Part shown: positions 16,421 to 25,726 of the stretch, one piece after another
Numbering within the stretch: position 1 is the first letter of the stretch
Layout: every line of letters starts with the position of its first letter
Source of the DNA: Gracilibacillus salitolerans
GTDB taxonomy: Bacteria > Bacillota > Bacilli > Bacillales > Amphibacillaceae
Assembly (NCBI RefSeq): GCF_009650095.1
Contig: NZ_CP045915.1
Span: 1,984,001 to 2,048,000 of the forward strand
Direction: 5' to 3'
DNA: 64,000 nucleotides
The notes under the pieces: model-generated
What the model was told of the DNA's origin: nothing
The model's database searches: none
What the model saw: the letters and a program-made list of their open reading frames with translations, nothing else
Position numbers and translations under genes: made by a program

Positions 16421-17500
16421 TTATTGAACAATGTTACTTAAATCTAATTCGAAAGAGACGTCAGGGGTAATAGTTATTTCTGGATATTGAGATTCCCATT
16501 CTTTTGGTTTCCAATCTCTAAATTTACTTTTGGCAGAAGCACCAATCATTAGAGGATCAATCTCTAACTCTTGAAATTTCTGTATTAATTTATGCCCTTC
16601 CTCTTGTAGTGTTTTTGAAACAGCCTGTTCCAGTTCTTTTTTTTCTGCAAAAGTTTTAATTGTCCCTTTTTTTGATTCTGTTAACGTACCACTGATATCA
16701 GCCTTAATGACTACCTCCCCTTTTGATTTCCAATGTAAACTTCTTGTTGATCGAATCGAGCTAATGGCTATGGTTTTCTTTTTTTCTTCCCATTCAAATT
16801 CATACGTATGGTCTTCACAATCTTCATATAATAATTTAAATACAAAAAATCGCTCATAGGGGATTTGATGAACCAATTTATCATCTTTCATCATACCTAA
16901 TGCTGCTATATCGATAGAAGTTTCACTTTGTTTCAAGATGGGAAGGAAAGGATCCATTCCTTCTCCGACTAGACGATAATTAAATTGATGCAAATTCATC
17001 TTAGGAATATTTGATTTACTATTATTTTCAATAAGTTTCTCGATGAACCGCGAAAGTGTTAATTCCATATTATAATCCGCTTTCAATAGTGTTTCTGCAT
17101 CTCCTTGTACAATTGCTACACTAATATCCCGTCCCAGATCCGGTACTTCATTAATGCCGTAAAGAATATCCTCGATGCCTTTGTTCATGAGTTCCTCGCC
17201 AAATAAAATAGCTATTATATTACCAATTTCTACTTGAAATGGTGCTTCCGTCTGAATAAAGGCATTAATATCCTGAAAAGTTTTAGCATTACCCGTATAG
17301 CTTATATTATCACCCATCTCCGTTTGCTCGCTCCGGCCATAAACGGGAGCAACAGCGCTTCCTTTGTAGGTTTCCGTAGCAGGATCCCAATCGTAGCCAA
17401 ACGTCATGATTAATTCGACATCGTCAAGTATTTTTGTTTTGATACAACCTGTTAATAATAAGCAACATATCAATATAAGCCAGATTCTATTTGTTTGCAT
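16421..17500 (-). CDS. Spore germination lipoprotein GerC (first ger operon)
   Basis: A 359-residue Ger(x)C family lipoprotein. The signal peptide ends in the lipobox L-L-T-G-C, with Cys19 the likely lipidated residue. The family start pattern after the Cys (I-L-D-D-V-E-L-I-M-T-F-G-Y-D-W-D) is present, and the C-terminal domain runs to the end. GerC proteins sit on the spore inner membrane with GerA and GerB proteins as a nutrient receptor. It overlaps the end of gerB by 14 bases, so translation is likely coupled. Because gerB has a stop codon, GerC may lack its partner. Confidence 0.88.
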   Translation of the reverse strand: MQTNRIWLILICCLLLTGCIKTKILDDVELIMTFGYDWDPATETYKGSAVAPVYGRSEQTEMGDNISYTGNAKTFQDINAFIQTEAPFQVEIGNIIAILFGEELMNKGIEDILYGINEVPDLGRDISVAIVQGDAETLLKADYNMELTLSRFIEKLIENNSKSNIPKMNLHQFNYRLVGEGMDPFLPILKQSETSIDIAALGMMKDDKLVHQIPYERFFVFKLLYEDCEDHTYEFEWEEKKKTIAISSIRSTRSLHWKSKGEVVIKADISGTLTESKKGTIKTFAEKKELEQAVSKTLQEEGHKLIQKFQELEIDPLMIGASAKSKFRDWKPKEWESQYPEITITPDVSFELDLSNIVQ

Positions 17501-18590
17501 GTTTTTTCTTCACTCCTGTTGCGATTTTATGGAAAAGATATAATAAAGGGATATAGATAAATAATAAAACTAGACCAACTCTTGACATGATGGTAGTTAT
17601 TTTTTCGATGATAAGAAAATTGTGAATAAAATAAATACTTGAAACCCCTATGAGTGCACAAAAGATGCTAATTTTTCGAAAAGAGAATGTAGTAATCCGA
17701 TGAAAACTTTGCATACTTGCCCAAAAATATAAACAACTGCTTGCTATAATGGCAATCAAATGCAAGCTAATCCCAACATATTCAAACCTTTCTATAATCG
17801 GAAAGTTAATAACCTTCCATAATTGTAGAGTTGGCCAGGATACTAACTGAATATGCTGCTCATTGTAATACATAAATATTGCAATCGCTGAAAAAAGGTA
17901 GACTGACGTTGTAAAAATATTACTTGAAATGGCCCACTTTAATCCTGATTGAAAACGATGTATAAACGGCGCATAAACTAAAATTAATTCAATCCCTAAT
18001 AAACAAAAGGACATTGGTTCCATAGCTAGAATGATATCTTTTGGTGGAGTATTAAAAACAGGTAACAAATTACTAAAATGACCAACCATAAAAGCTTTAT
18101 ATTTAAAAATTGCCAAAAATGCAGTAAAAAAAACACTGAAAAATGCGAAACCGACCACTGTTCGAAATCCACCAAGACAAATATATAATATTAAAACAAG
18201 TAAAATAAACAGGAAAAAGTGGATGGACATATCTGGGAAGAACCATATTTGAATAATTTCGATATAGGAAACTAATACAATGATGGATATAATAAACAGA
18301 TACAAACCGAATATGAATGTTAACAATTTCCCAAGTAAGTTACCAAATATATACTGATGAACACCCATGAAGTCAATCTGCTGATCGCCCACTATTTTCC
18401 AAATGATGACAATAATAAATGTTGTAAGTAAACCGGTTAGAATAATGCTAATCTAGGAATCATAACCGGCAATACTTGCAATTTGACGTTCAAAACTTAA
18501 TATTCCTTCTCCAATCTGAGTAGCATGAATAATATAGAATAACAAAAACGGCGAAACCATTTGTGATATGTCCGGTTTAAAATGATTCAT
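17487..18590 (-). pseudogene. Spore germination permease GerB, interrupted by an amber codon
   Basis: A GerAB-type amino-acid-permease-like gene of the normal size (about 367 codons) with ten or so hydrophobic segments. The reading frame starts at the ATG at 18590 (M-N-H-F-K-P-D-I-S-Q), just after the gerA stop with AGGTGA as ribosome site. It stops at a TAG at 18453-18455, codon 46, in the context A-G-Y-D-S-stop-I-S-I-I-L. One base change from TGG (Trp) explains it. The frame then stays open to 17487. A GTG at 18392 could start a protein lacking the first 66 residues and part of the membrane domain. I read this as a recently inactivated gene. Confidence 0.88.
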
Positions 18591-18597
18591 GATTCAC

Positions 18598-20103
18598 CTA
18601 CTTTCCTTTGCCTTTCTTTAGCCTTGTTCTATTAGTATTTATCCGATTCTTATCTTTGGCTGTAGTAATGATGGGTCTTGCTCCTTGGAAATTAAAGGGT
18701 AAGCGTATCATAGCATCCTTTAGATCTCTCCAACGGGGAGGATATAAAGGTTCTAGGAATGGTCTGCCGATTGAAGTTAATCTTAAAAGATGTGTGATGA
18801 GAAACATAATCGCAATAATAATACCGATAAGTCCCCACATCTGGGCAAATATAATGAACGGAAAACGCAGTAATCGTATGGTATTACCAATCCGATAGAT
18901 AGGTGTCGTGAAAGATGCCAGTGCTGCTAATGCGACCAAAATCAGTAATACGTTACTTGTGAGTCCTGCTTCCACTGCCGCTGTTCCGATCACAATACCA
19001 CCAACGATACCGATTGTTTGACCGATTTTTGTTGGAAGTCGTGCACCAGCTTCTCGTAATAACTCGATCGTTAATTCTAAAATTAAAACTTCAAGTATCG
19101 GAGGGAATGGAATATCCTTCCTAGAGGAAATTAAGGTTCCCAAAAGGTCTCCAGGAACAATGTGATAATGATAAGTTAACACGGCAACATACATAGGTGT
19201 AATGAGTACAGAAAAGATGACAGCAAAAATACGAATAATTCGAAATGCGCTCGCAATGGGCCAAGTTAAAAAATAATCTTCATAGGATGCAAAGAATTCA
19301 ACTAGTGTAGTTGGTGCAATTAACACATGAGGTGAGCCATCAACGACGATTGCGATTTTTCCTTCCACTAAAGCACTGCTGACTCTGTCTGGTCGTTCGG
19401 TATCCATAAACTGTGGAAACGGTGATTGAGAATTATCTGAAATCATTTGAGCAATAAATGAACTGTCCATGACCTGGTCATATTCTACATCGGAAATTCT
19501 TTGCTCAATGGTATCGACATTTTGCTGATTGGCGACTCCGTCTAAATAGACAATGGAAATATCAGTTTTTGTAACCTTACCTACTTGAAGGTTTTTTACA
19601 TGTAATTGAGGTAATTTTATTCTTTTTCGAATTAGATTAATATTCGTATTTAAATCTTCGATGAAAGCAAGTTTAGGACCAAGAACACTGAATTCAATTT
19701 CGGGTTGGGTTACTTGTCGATCCACTTCAAATTTAGCAGGAATAAGTAATATGTTTGGACTATTATTAGTAAGTTTTAGAGCAATAAAGCCAGTTAATAA
19801 TTTCTCTTCCATTTTTTTAATATCTGATGTTATTTCTGTCTCAGAAAAAGGCAGCAAATTTTCTAATACATCAAGGTTATCAATCTTTGCGTCTTCTAAT
19901 TTCCCAAAGAGATTAGCTTCAATCTTATCTAAATTAATTAGCGATTGATAATAAAAGATCTCAATATTATTAACGTTTCCAAGAGTGATATGCTTGAAAT
20001 CATCACTATCTTTCATTATATGGAGTAGGTCATCGAAATTTTTAATTTCTTTATTTTGTTGTTTATCTTGCTTTCGATTATTTAAGATTTTTTTTCTTAT
20101 CAT
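18598..20103 (-). CDS. Spore germination protein GerA (first ger operon)
   Basis: A 501-residue GerAA-type protein. The soluble N-terminal region (about 1-280) contains the L-P-F-S-E-T-E region and the V-E-G-K-I-A-I-V-V-D-G-S-P block. Four to five membrane segments follow (about 285-460), including the conserved P-F-P-P-I-L-E-V-L-I-L-E-L stretch. The tail is basic. GerA-type subunits form the ion-conducting core of nutrient receptors in the spore inner membrane. First gene of a gerA-gerB-gerC operon; gerB is broken, so the receptor is probably not functional even though this subunit is intact. Confidence 0.92.
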   Translation of the reverse strand: MIRKKILNNRKQDKQQNKEIKNFDDLLHIMKDSDDFKHITLGNVNNIEIFYYQSLINLDKIEANLFGKLEDAKIDNLDVLENLLPFSETEITSDIKKMEEKLLTGFIALKLTNNSPNILLIPAKFEVDRQVTQPEIEFSVLGPKLAFIEDLNTNINLIRKRIKLPQLHVKNLQVGKVTKTDISIVYLDGVANQQNVDTIEQRISDVEYDQVMDSSFIAQMISDNSQSPFPQFMDTERPDRVSSALVEGKIAIVVDGSPHVLIAPTTLVEFFASYEDYFLTWPIASAFRIIRIFAVIFSVLITPMYVAVLTYHYHIVPGDLLGTLISSRKDIPFPPILEVLILELTIELLREAGARLPTKIGQTIGIVGGIVIGTAAVEAGLTSNVLLILVALAALASFTTPIYRIGNTIRLLRFPFIIFAQMWGLIGIIIAIMFLITHLLRLTSIGRPFLEPLYPPRWRDLKDAMIRLPFNFQGARPIITTAKDKNRINTNRTRLKKGKGK

Positions 20104-20254
20104 GATAAATACCTCTTGGATAAAGATTATAACTAGTATGTGTTGTATGACCTTTAAGTATGTATCGTTTCATTGATTGTGTTAGATGAGTAGATTAGTG
20201 GTAAAAATGAAGATAGTTCGCTATCATCAAAGTAGTAACAAAAGGAGGCAAATT

Positions 20255-21412
20255 ATGGACTTGTCAAGTAACTTTCTTCAAACAGACCGTCATGAAATGC
20301 TTTACCATAAAGCGGAGAAATTAGCTATGAAAATAAAAAATAGAAAGCAACAAGCCGATAGTGAGGCAACTTTACCTAAAGAAAATATTGAAGATTTACG
20401 GAAAGAAAACTATTTATCATTAACTTTACCAAAGGAATACGGTGGTGAATCACTGTCTTTGTATGAGTTTTTGCTTATGCAAGAAAAATTAGCAGAAGGC
20501 GATGGGTCAACGGCTCTATCTGTCGGCTGGCATTTAGGAGTAGTCAAAGAGTTGAGTGAAGAGAAATTATGGGATCCCCAAAAGTTTGATTTCATTGCCA
20601 AAGAAGTAGGGGAGAAACAAAAATTGGTAAATCGTTGTGCAACCGAACCTGCTACAGGAAGTCCAACACGTGGCGGAATTCCTGAAACCACTGCTGTTTT
20701 GGCTGGTGAAGAATATGTCATTAATGGTAAAAAAACATTTACAACCATGGCATTAGTGCTGGACTATTATATTGTAACGGCATATGTGAAAGAAAAAGAT
20801 GCTGTCGGCTCTATATTAATTCCGAAAGAAACAGAAGGTCTAAGTGTTGACAAAACATGGGATACTCTAGGTATGCGTGGAACAGGTAGTGATGATTTAA
20901 TTCTAGAGAATGTACGTGTACCAAAAGAGAATTTAGTAGAATTAAGTGATAAACCGAAGAGACCAGGTCCTAAAGGTTGGTTATTACATATTCCGGCTTG
21001 TTATCTAGGGATTGCGCTTGCAGCTCGTAATGATGTGATTCAATTTGCCAAAGAATTTCAACCAAACAGTTTAAATAAGCCGATATCTGAAGTGGAACAT
21101 ATTCGTAATAAAGTAGGAGAAATCGATTTAAAGCTATTACAGGCACGTTACTTTATGTATAGTGTTGCAGAGAAATGGGATACACATCCAGATAAACGTG
21201 GACAGTTAATAAAAGAATTGGGAGCTGTAAAGCTAGTTGCTACTAATAGTGCAAATGAAGTAGTCGATCTCGTGATGCGAATTGTTGGAGGGCGTGGTTT
21301 ATCCAAACATATGCCGTTTGAGCAATATTACCGTGACGTCCGAGCAGGACTTCATAACCCACCAATGGATGATATGGTTATCTCCTCATTAGCAAAAAAC
21401 GCATTTTCGTAA
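20255..21412 (+). CDS. Acyl-CoA dehydrogenase family protein (YdbM-like)
   Basis: A 385-residue flavoprotein of the acyl-CoA dehydrogenase fold, the normal size for the family. Helical N-domain, central beta domain with C-A-T-E-P-A-T-G-S and M-R-G-T-G-S-D-D, and C-terminal four-helix domain with V-G-G-R-G-L. The start ATG at 20255 has an AAAGGAGG site; longer in-frame starts have none. It should oxidise an acyl-CoA or related thioester with FAD, but the substrate is not evident and the usual catalytic Glu position needs an alignment. It stands alone, divergent from the ger operon. Confidence 0.85.
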   Translation: MDLSSNFLQTDRHEMLYHKAEKLAMKIKNRKQQADSEATLPKENIEDLRKENYLSLTLPKEYGGESLSLYEFLLMQEKLAEGDGSTALSVGWHLGVVKELSEEKLWDPQKFDFIAKEVGEKQKLVNRCATEPATGSPTRGGIPETTAVLAGEEYVINGKKTFTTMALVLDYYIVTAYVKEKDAVGSILIPKETEGLSVDKTWDTLGMRGTGSDDLILENVRVPKENLVELSDKPKRPGPKGWLLHIPACYLGIALAARNDVIQFAKEFQPNSLNKPISEVEHIRNKVGEIDLKLLQARYFMYSVAEKWDTHPDKRGQLIKELGAVKLVATNSANEVVDLVMRIVGGRGLSKHMPFEQYYRDVRAGLHNPPMDDMVISSLAKNAFS

Positions 21413-21525
21413 TATGAAAATTCCGGTATAATCCGCCGGTTCTTATTTGTAGTAGATAACAACTGCGAACTAGTGGAATTTCAGATTTGATTTCTTCCAT
21501 TCTTTCCGTAAAGAGTTTAAGAATA

Positions 21526-21652
21526 CCGCTTCGGCAGAATAATGCGCTTTCCGCGGGCTCGGCTTCAGCTAACTTGGTAAAGAAACCCACTTTACCAAGT
21601 GGATCTTCAGCTCTCACTGTCCCACAGGAGTCTCCGTATTCTGCCTACGCTA
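21526..21652 (-). repeat. GC-rich dispersed Bacillaceae repeat, reverse copy
   Basis: On the minus strand it reads GCGTAGGCAGAATACGGAGA, then CTCCTGTGGGA, and ends GCCCGCGGAAAGCGCATTATT. This matches the widely seen AGCGGAGG...GACTCCTGCGGGAACAGC...CCCGCGGAAAGC intergenic repeat. A 51-bp insert-like segment with a perfect 11-bp hairpin (ACTTGGTAAAG / CTTTACCAAGT, 21572-21600) replaces the usual middle. Its base composition is well above that of its surroundings. Confidence 0.7.
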
Positions 21653-21738
21653 ATAAAATGGATCTATCTTTTAAAAGTGGAAGAATTTAGAAATTAATTC
21701 CTAAGGATCTATGCTTTCTATAATCAGAACACTACACT

Positions 21739-21824
21739 AAGCGGAGGGAAAATACGCAGACTCCTACGGGAACAGCACGAGCTGAAGCCGTGCCCGTGGA
21801 AAGCTCAGTATTTTCTCGCAGCGT
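21739..21824 (+). repeat. GC-rich dispersed Bacillaceae repeat, forward copy
   Basis: AAGCGGAGGGAAAATACGCA, then GACTCCTACGGGAACAGC and GTGCCCGTGGAAAGC, ending TCGCAGCG. It faces the copy at 21526-21652 across about 86 bp and shares its end motifs. Confidence 0.75.
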
Positions 21825-21960
21825 ATACATGCACTCATCAAAATTCAGAATGGAAGAAAGTGAATCTAAGTTCACAGTTTATGTTTTTTGTTAATATTTT
21901 TAGTTTTGATGTAATACTTTCAAATTTCTACTCTGCTAAAATGGTATATTTCCCTAATGA

Positions 21961-21994
21961 AAAAAGCATGCTTAATTGTTTAAGCATGCTTTTG
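21961..21994. terminator. Terminator of the glycosyltransferase gene
   Basis: AAAAAGCATGCTTA and TAAGCATGCTTTT arms with a six-base loop. On the minus strand it ends in TTTTTT. The stem overlaps the last codons of the glycosyltransferase gene. The symmetry would allow it to work in both directions. Confidence 0.88.
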
Positions 21995-23125
21995 GTTGTT
22001 TTTCGTGTCTTCTAATATAAATTGATACGTGCTGAGTAATTCTTCAAAACGGTCTTCCCATCGTTGCTTTTGTGCGTAGCGAACTGCATTTTGTTTCAAT
22101 TGGTATCGCCAATCTTCATCATTTAGAATCGAATTAATAGCGTCAATAAATGAATCTATATGATTGCTATCACATAACTTCCCGGTAAAACCCTCTTGGA
22201 CAATATTTTTCACGCCACCTTCATTTGCCGCAACTACTGGTGTTCCTGTCGCTAGTGCTTCTAAAACTACATTTCCAAAAGTTTCTGATTCAGAAGGAAA
22301 TACAAAAATATCACTGGCAGAAACAATTTTTGCTACATCATTTTGTGGTAAAAATCCTGTATACGTTACATTTTGGTGCCAGTCATTTTTTAGACTATTT
22401 TTAGAAGGACCGTCACCAATAATAAGCCAATGGATGTTATCTTGTAGTTCAGAAGGAAGTTGTTTTGCAATCTGTGGAAGTAACTCTACATTTTTCTCTG
22501 GTGCTAAACGACCAACATAGCTTAAAATATAGCGTTCTTTAATATTATATTTCTTTCTGATTTCTTCAGCAGAGTAGTATGGGTGAAAAATGGTCGTATC
22601 AACACCGCGTTGCCAAATTTGTAAATGCTGAAACCCTTTTTTTTGTAATTGATGACAGGTTACAGCAGATGGTACAAAAATACGAAGTAATGGTTGATGA
22701 AACCATTCCATATAACGCCAGAGTGCTTTCGATAACAAGGATAAATGATAATATTTTAAATAATGATCAAAATCGGTATGGTAAGATCCAACAATGGGAA
22801 TATTATATTTTTTTGCGAGATGAAGTCCTGTTAAACCAATCGAAAAAGGTGTGGCGACATGGATGATATCAGGTTGGAATTTTTTTATAATTTCTTTTAA
22901 ATGAGCGGTGTTTGGTAAAGAGATCCGACAGTCTTTATAAAGCGGGAACGGAAAACTGGATTGACGGTAGATTTGGCCAGCGCTTATTTCTTTTCTTGTT
23001 TGCTTTGGCGATATCACAATATAAGAATGGTGGCTCTGATCTAAATATTTCGTAAAACGCCCCAATGTCTTTGCAACACCATTAACATCTGGAAGAAAGG
23101 TATCCGTAAAGATAGCTATTTTCAT
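21980..23125 (-). CDS. Glycosyltransferase, GT4 family
   Basis: A 381-residue GT-B retaining glycosyltransferase. The N-terminal domain begins I-A-I-F-T-D-T-F-L-P-D-V-N-G-V with the usual Gly-rich loop, and G-S-Y-H-T-D-F-D-H-Y follows. The C-terminal domain has S-Y-V-G-R-L-A-P-E-K-N and the E-x7-E motif (S-E-S-E-T-F-G-N-V-V-L-E) that binds the nucleotide sugar. The closest look is to lipid or mannosyl transferases of the MgtA/SQD2 group, so a membrane glycolipid product is plausible. Acceptor and donor are not readable. The gene is monocistronic and ends inside its terminator. Confidence 0.88.
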   Translation of the reverse strand: MKIAIFTDTFLPDVNGVAKTLGRFTKYLDQSHHSYIVISPKQTRKEISAGQIYRQSSFPFPLYKDCRISLPNTAHLKEIIKKFQPDIIHVATPFSIGLTGLHLAKKYNIPIVGSYHTDFDHYLKYYHLSLLSKALWRYMEWFHQPLLRIFVPSAVTCHQLQKKGFQHLQIWQRGVDTTIFHPYYSAEEIRKKYNIKERYILSYVGRLAPEKNVELLPQIAKQLPSELQDNIHWLIIGDGPSKNSLKNDWHQNVTYTGFLPQNDVAKIVSASDIFVFPSESETFGNVVLEALATGTPVVAANEGGVKNIVQEGFTGKLCDSNHIDSFIDAINSILNDEDWRYQLKQNAVRYAQKQRWEDRFEELLSTYQFILEDTKNNQKHA

Positions 23126-23301
23126 ATTGTCTCCCCCTTAGGAACTATATTCCTCACTTCAAACATATGTCGAAAAAATGTAAAGAACAACAGGAATATG
23201 TAAAATGAATGTAAAAAATAACTAACACAGATAAAAATAACGCTTTCAAAAAGAAAAATGTTTTTGTTATAATAAGATGAAGGGGAAAGGGAGAATGCAG
23301 G

Positions 23302-23703
23302 ATGTATCAAAAAATAATTCTAGCTGCAGATGGTTCTGATCATGCATTAAGGGCTACAGATCATGCCATAAAATTTGTGGAAAGTGTGCCGGAATATCAA
23401 TTAGATGTCGTGATTGTTATGAACGAAGGAACGAAAGGAAAACGACCGGTAAACCTGGCAAGCTTGGTAGAGGAAAAATTGAAATTAACTAAGCAAAAAT
23501 TGAAGCAGGCAAACGTTCATTTTCGGACGATTATTTTAATAGGTGATCCCAAACATGAAATTGTGAAATATGCTAAGCGTGAAGAAGTTGACCTTTGTAT
23601 TATCGGCAGCAGGGGATTAAATAGATTTCAAGAAATGGTTTTAGGAAGTGTCAGTCATAAAACAGCTAAGCATATTAACTGCCCGATCATGATTATAAAG
23701 TAA
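23302..23703 (+). CDS. Universal stress protein UspA family
   Basis: A 133-residue single-domain USP. The ATP-binding motif G-S-R-G-x9-G-S-V-S in the last third is present, and D-G-S-D-H-A in the first strand is typical. Cytosolic, ATP-binding type; its role in stress is not defined by sequence. The start has a GGGAG site and a TATAAT word about 30 bases upstream. The last 11 bases overlap the end of the convergent crcB gene. Confidence 0.9.
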   Translation: MYQKIILAADGSDHALRATDHAIKFVESVPEYQLDVVIVMNEGTKGKRPVNLASLVEEKLKLTKQKLKQANVHFRTIILIGDPKHEIVKYAKREEVDLCIIGSRGLNRFQEMVLGSVSHKTAKHINCPIMIIK

Positions 23704-24055
23704 TGACTTTCCATATAGTAAATACCGTAATGAAGCTGATTGCAACTGATCCGAACAGATAAAACAGAGCTTTTTTCCACTGTTTTTGTTCTAACATGTT
23801 AACGACTTCAACACTAAATGTCGAGTAAGTTGTAAAAGCTCCACAAATTCCTACACCTAAAAAGCTCCATGTCGATGAAGAGATCCATTCCGCTTGATAA
23901 AATAAATAGACAAAAGCGAAAAGGATGCTACCTGTGAAATTGGCAAGCAATGTTCCCACAGGCAGCCAATATTTACTTGTATTAAATTGTATGCTTAACA
24001 CATATCTTAGTATCGCGCCAATGAAGCCACCTAAACCAACAAACAAATAACTCAT
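23693..24055 (-). CDS. crcB: Fluoride channel CrcB/Fluc, second subunit
   Basis: A 120-residue four-helix membrane protein of the Fluc family that lets fluoride leave the cell. It has G-G-x-I-G-A-I-L-R-Y at the first helix, the conserved Asn in L-A-N-F-T-G-S and the T-T-Y-S-T-F-S box that lines the pore. Gram-positive bacteria often have two crcB genes that form a heterodimer, as probably here. The start overlaps the upstream crcB stop (ATGA). Last gene of the znuC-znuB-zur-crcB-crcB run. Confidence 0.93.
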   Translation of the reverse strand: MSYLFVGLGGFIGAILRYVLSIQFNTSKYWLPVGTLLANFTGSILFAFVYLFYQAEWISSSTWSFLGVGICGAFTTYSTFSVEVVNMLEQKQWKKALFYLFGSVAISFITVFTIWKVITL

Positions 24056-24441
24056 ACCATTTTCTCCTTACTAATTGCTAATTTAGCACCCAAAAAACAT
24101 GAACCTACACCACCGAAAATTTGTATCACAAAATAAAGAATGAGCCATTCTATACTATCATTCAATAGCAACACACTCTCTGCGATAAAGGTGGAAAAGG
24201 TAGTAAAAGATCCCAAGAGTCCTGTTGTAAATGCCGTAAAGATGTATGGTGGCAGTTTATTTTTGAAAAAAGGCTGGAATGTAACATATGCTAATACAAA
24301 ACATCCGATTAAATTAGCAATTGTTGTGCCAACTGGAAAGCTTAAAAATGATACGGATTCTGCAACAATATAGCGGGGAAGAGCTCCAAGCACACCACCA
24401 ATCCCAACAGCCAAAAAAAGTTTTAATTCCTTTGTTTTCAT
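24052..24441 (-). CDS. crcB: Fluoride channel CrcB/Fluc, first subunit
   Basis: A 129-residue Fluc-type channel subunit with [17 protein letters not shown] and T-T-F-S-T-F. The start ATG at 24441 overlaps the zur stop codon (ATGA), so translation is likely coupled to zur; an upstream in-frame start inside zur is less likely. No fluoride riboswitch precedes it, because there is no untranslated gap. That places fluoride export under the promoter of the zinc operon unless an internal promoter exists. Confidence 0.92.
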   Translation of the reverse strand: MKTKELKLFLAVGIGGVLGALPRYIVAESVSFLSFPVGTTIANLIGCFVLAYVTFQPFFKNKLPPYIFTAFTTGLLGSFTTFSTFIAESVLLLNDSIEWLILYFVIQIFGGVGSCFLGAKLAISKEKMV

Positions 24442-24845
24442 TGACAAGTTGGGCAAAAACCGTAAATTTCAAATTTATGATCGTCAATCATATACTGCTT
24501 TAATTCCTCAGATAATAGATCCATTGGACAGTGGTGGATTTCTTTTGTAACACCACAACTTTTGCAAATAAAATGATGGTGATGATGATGGTCACATTTA
24601 AGCCTGAAGTGCTTTTCACCATTTAATTCAGTTGACTCTAAGATGCCTAGCTGATCAAATAAATGCAAGTTTCGATAAATTGTATCAAAGCTTATTCCAT
24701 CATAGTTAGGCTCCATATTTTCCAATAAATCTTTGGCTGTACAATAGCGGTTTTCATCTACAAAGAAATCAATCATATGTTTTCGCTTATCCGTATATTT
24801 ATAGCCTTTTTCTTTTAATATACCAAGTGCTTCATTTGTATTCAT
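24438..24845 (-). CDS. zur: Zinc uptake regulator Zur (Fur family)
   Basis: A 135-residue Fur-family repressor. The winged helix has [10 protein letters not shown], and the dimer domain has the H-H-H-H-H-H-F-I-C metal site. The structural Zn-binding Cys pairs are C-K-S-C and C-P-T-C. It follows B. subtilis Zur more than Fur or PerR, notably in E-A-L-x-x-L-K-E-x-G-Y-K-Y-T and K-F-E-I-Y-G-x-C-P-x-C. With zinc it should repress zinc uptake genes; a matching box precedes znuC. It is encoded five bases after znuB. Confidence 0.93.
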   Translation of the reverse strand: MNTNEALGILKEKGYKYTDKRKHMIDFFVDENRYCTAKDLLENMEPNYDGISFDTIYRNLHLFDQLGILESTELNGEKHFRLKCDHHHHHHFICKSCGVTKEIHHCPMDLLSEELKQYMIDDHKFEIYGFCPTCQ

Positions 24846-24849
24846 TCGA

Positions 24850-25713
24850 TCACCCCGTTTTTAAACGATGCTTCCTACTTTTTATACTTGCTATGATCCT
24901 TTTGGTTAATATAGTGACTATTAATAAAAGGATGAGTAGCATTACAATGGTACCACCTGGTGGTATTTCCAAATAGTAACCAGACACTAGTCCTAAAATA
25001 ACAGCTGTTTCTCCATATATTATCGCATAAATAATCGTTTGTTTAAATCCTTTTGCGATACGAATACTTGCTGCAACGGGTAATGTCATTAATGCAGAAA
25101 CTAACAGTACACCAACAATACGAATGGAAGCAGCAATTACAAGTGCCGTTAAAACAATAAAAATAAAATGAATTCTTTTAGCATGTATACCAGTTACCAC
25201 TGCTTGCTCCTCATCAAAGGATAATAAAAACAGTTCTTTATATAATAAAAAGATAACAGCACAAACGATAATAGCAATGATGATAATACTCAATAAATCT
25301 TGCCTGCTTACCGCTGATACAGAGCCAAATAAATAATTATATAAGTCTGTATTAAATCCATTTGCCATCGAAATAAAAATAACACTTAATCCAACCCCAC
25401 CGGACAAAATAATCGGGATTGCTAACTCCTGAAACGCAGTGTAAACCCGGCGCAAGCGCTCGACAATCACTGAGCCAATAATCGAGAATCCTAAACCCGA
25501 ATAAAAGGGTGTGATCAGCATCGCTCCAGTCTTTTTTTCCAGTAGCAATCCGAATGCAATCCCCGCAAGTGTAACGTGTGATAATGCATCTGCAATCAAC
25601 GATAATCTACGTACTACAATAAAGGCACCCAGTAATGGAGCGATAATACCGATAATAATTCCGGTAAAAAAAGTGTTCCTTAAAAACTCATATTCTAATA
25701 AATTCATTAACAT
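24850..25713 (-). CDS. znuB: Zinc ABC transporter permease ZnuB
   Basis: A 287-residue ABC-3 family metal permease with about eight membrane segments. Typical are [27 protein letters not shown] near the N-terminus and [15 protein letters not shown] chose the ATG at 25713, with GGAGG eight bases upstream; a start at 25737 inside znuC is less likely. The zinc assignment follows from zur next door and from the Zur box. No znuA binding-protein gene is in this operon. Confidence 0.9.
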   Translation of the reverse strand: MLMNLLEYEFLRNTFFTGIIIGIIAPLLGAFIVVRRLSLIADALSHVTLAGIAFGLLLEKKTGAMLITPFYSGLGFSIIGSVIVERLRRVYTAFQELAIPIILSGGVGLSVIFISMANGFNTDLYNYLFGSVSAVSRQDLLSIIIIAIIVCAVIFLLYKELFLLSFDEEQAVVTGIHAKRIHFIFIVLTALVIAASIRIVGVLLVSALMTLPVAASIRIAKGFKQTIIYAIIYGETAVILGLVSGYYLEIPPGGTIVMLLILLLIVTILTKRIIASIKSRKHRLKTG

Positions 25714-25726
25714 AATTGTTCCTCCA

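Larger units (their letters stand above)
21413..21979. other. Gene-free stretch with repeats
   Basis: About 570 bp without a credible gene. It holds two inverted copies of a GC-rich Bacillaceae repeat (21526-21652 and 21739-21824), a hairpin inside the first copy and the words GAATGGAAGAAAGT (21850) and its complement-like CTTCCATTCTTTC (21493), which also resemble a stretch at 4378. Confidence 0.7.

Noticed and set aside
21487..21690. Short open frame in the repeat region before the glycosyltransferase
   Set aside because: It lies entirely in the GC-rich repeat, which by composition has few stops.
23227..23245. CcpA cre-like site before the universal stress gene (AACGCTTTCAAA)
   Set aside because: Only about half of the consensus is matched; the 3' CA part is missing.
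24052..24460. Fluoride riboswitch for crcB
   Set aside because: The first crcB overlaps the zur stop codon; there is no leader and none of the conserved riboswitch words is seen.
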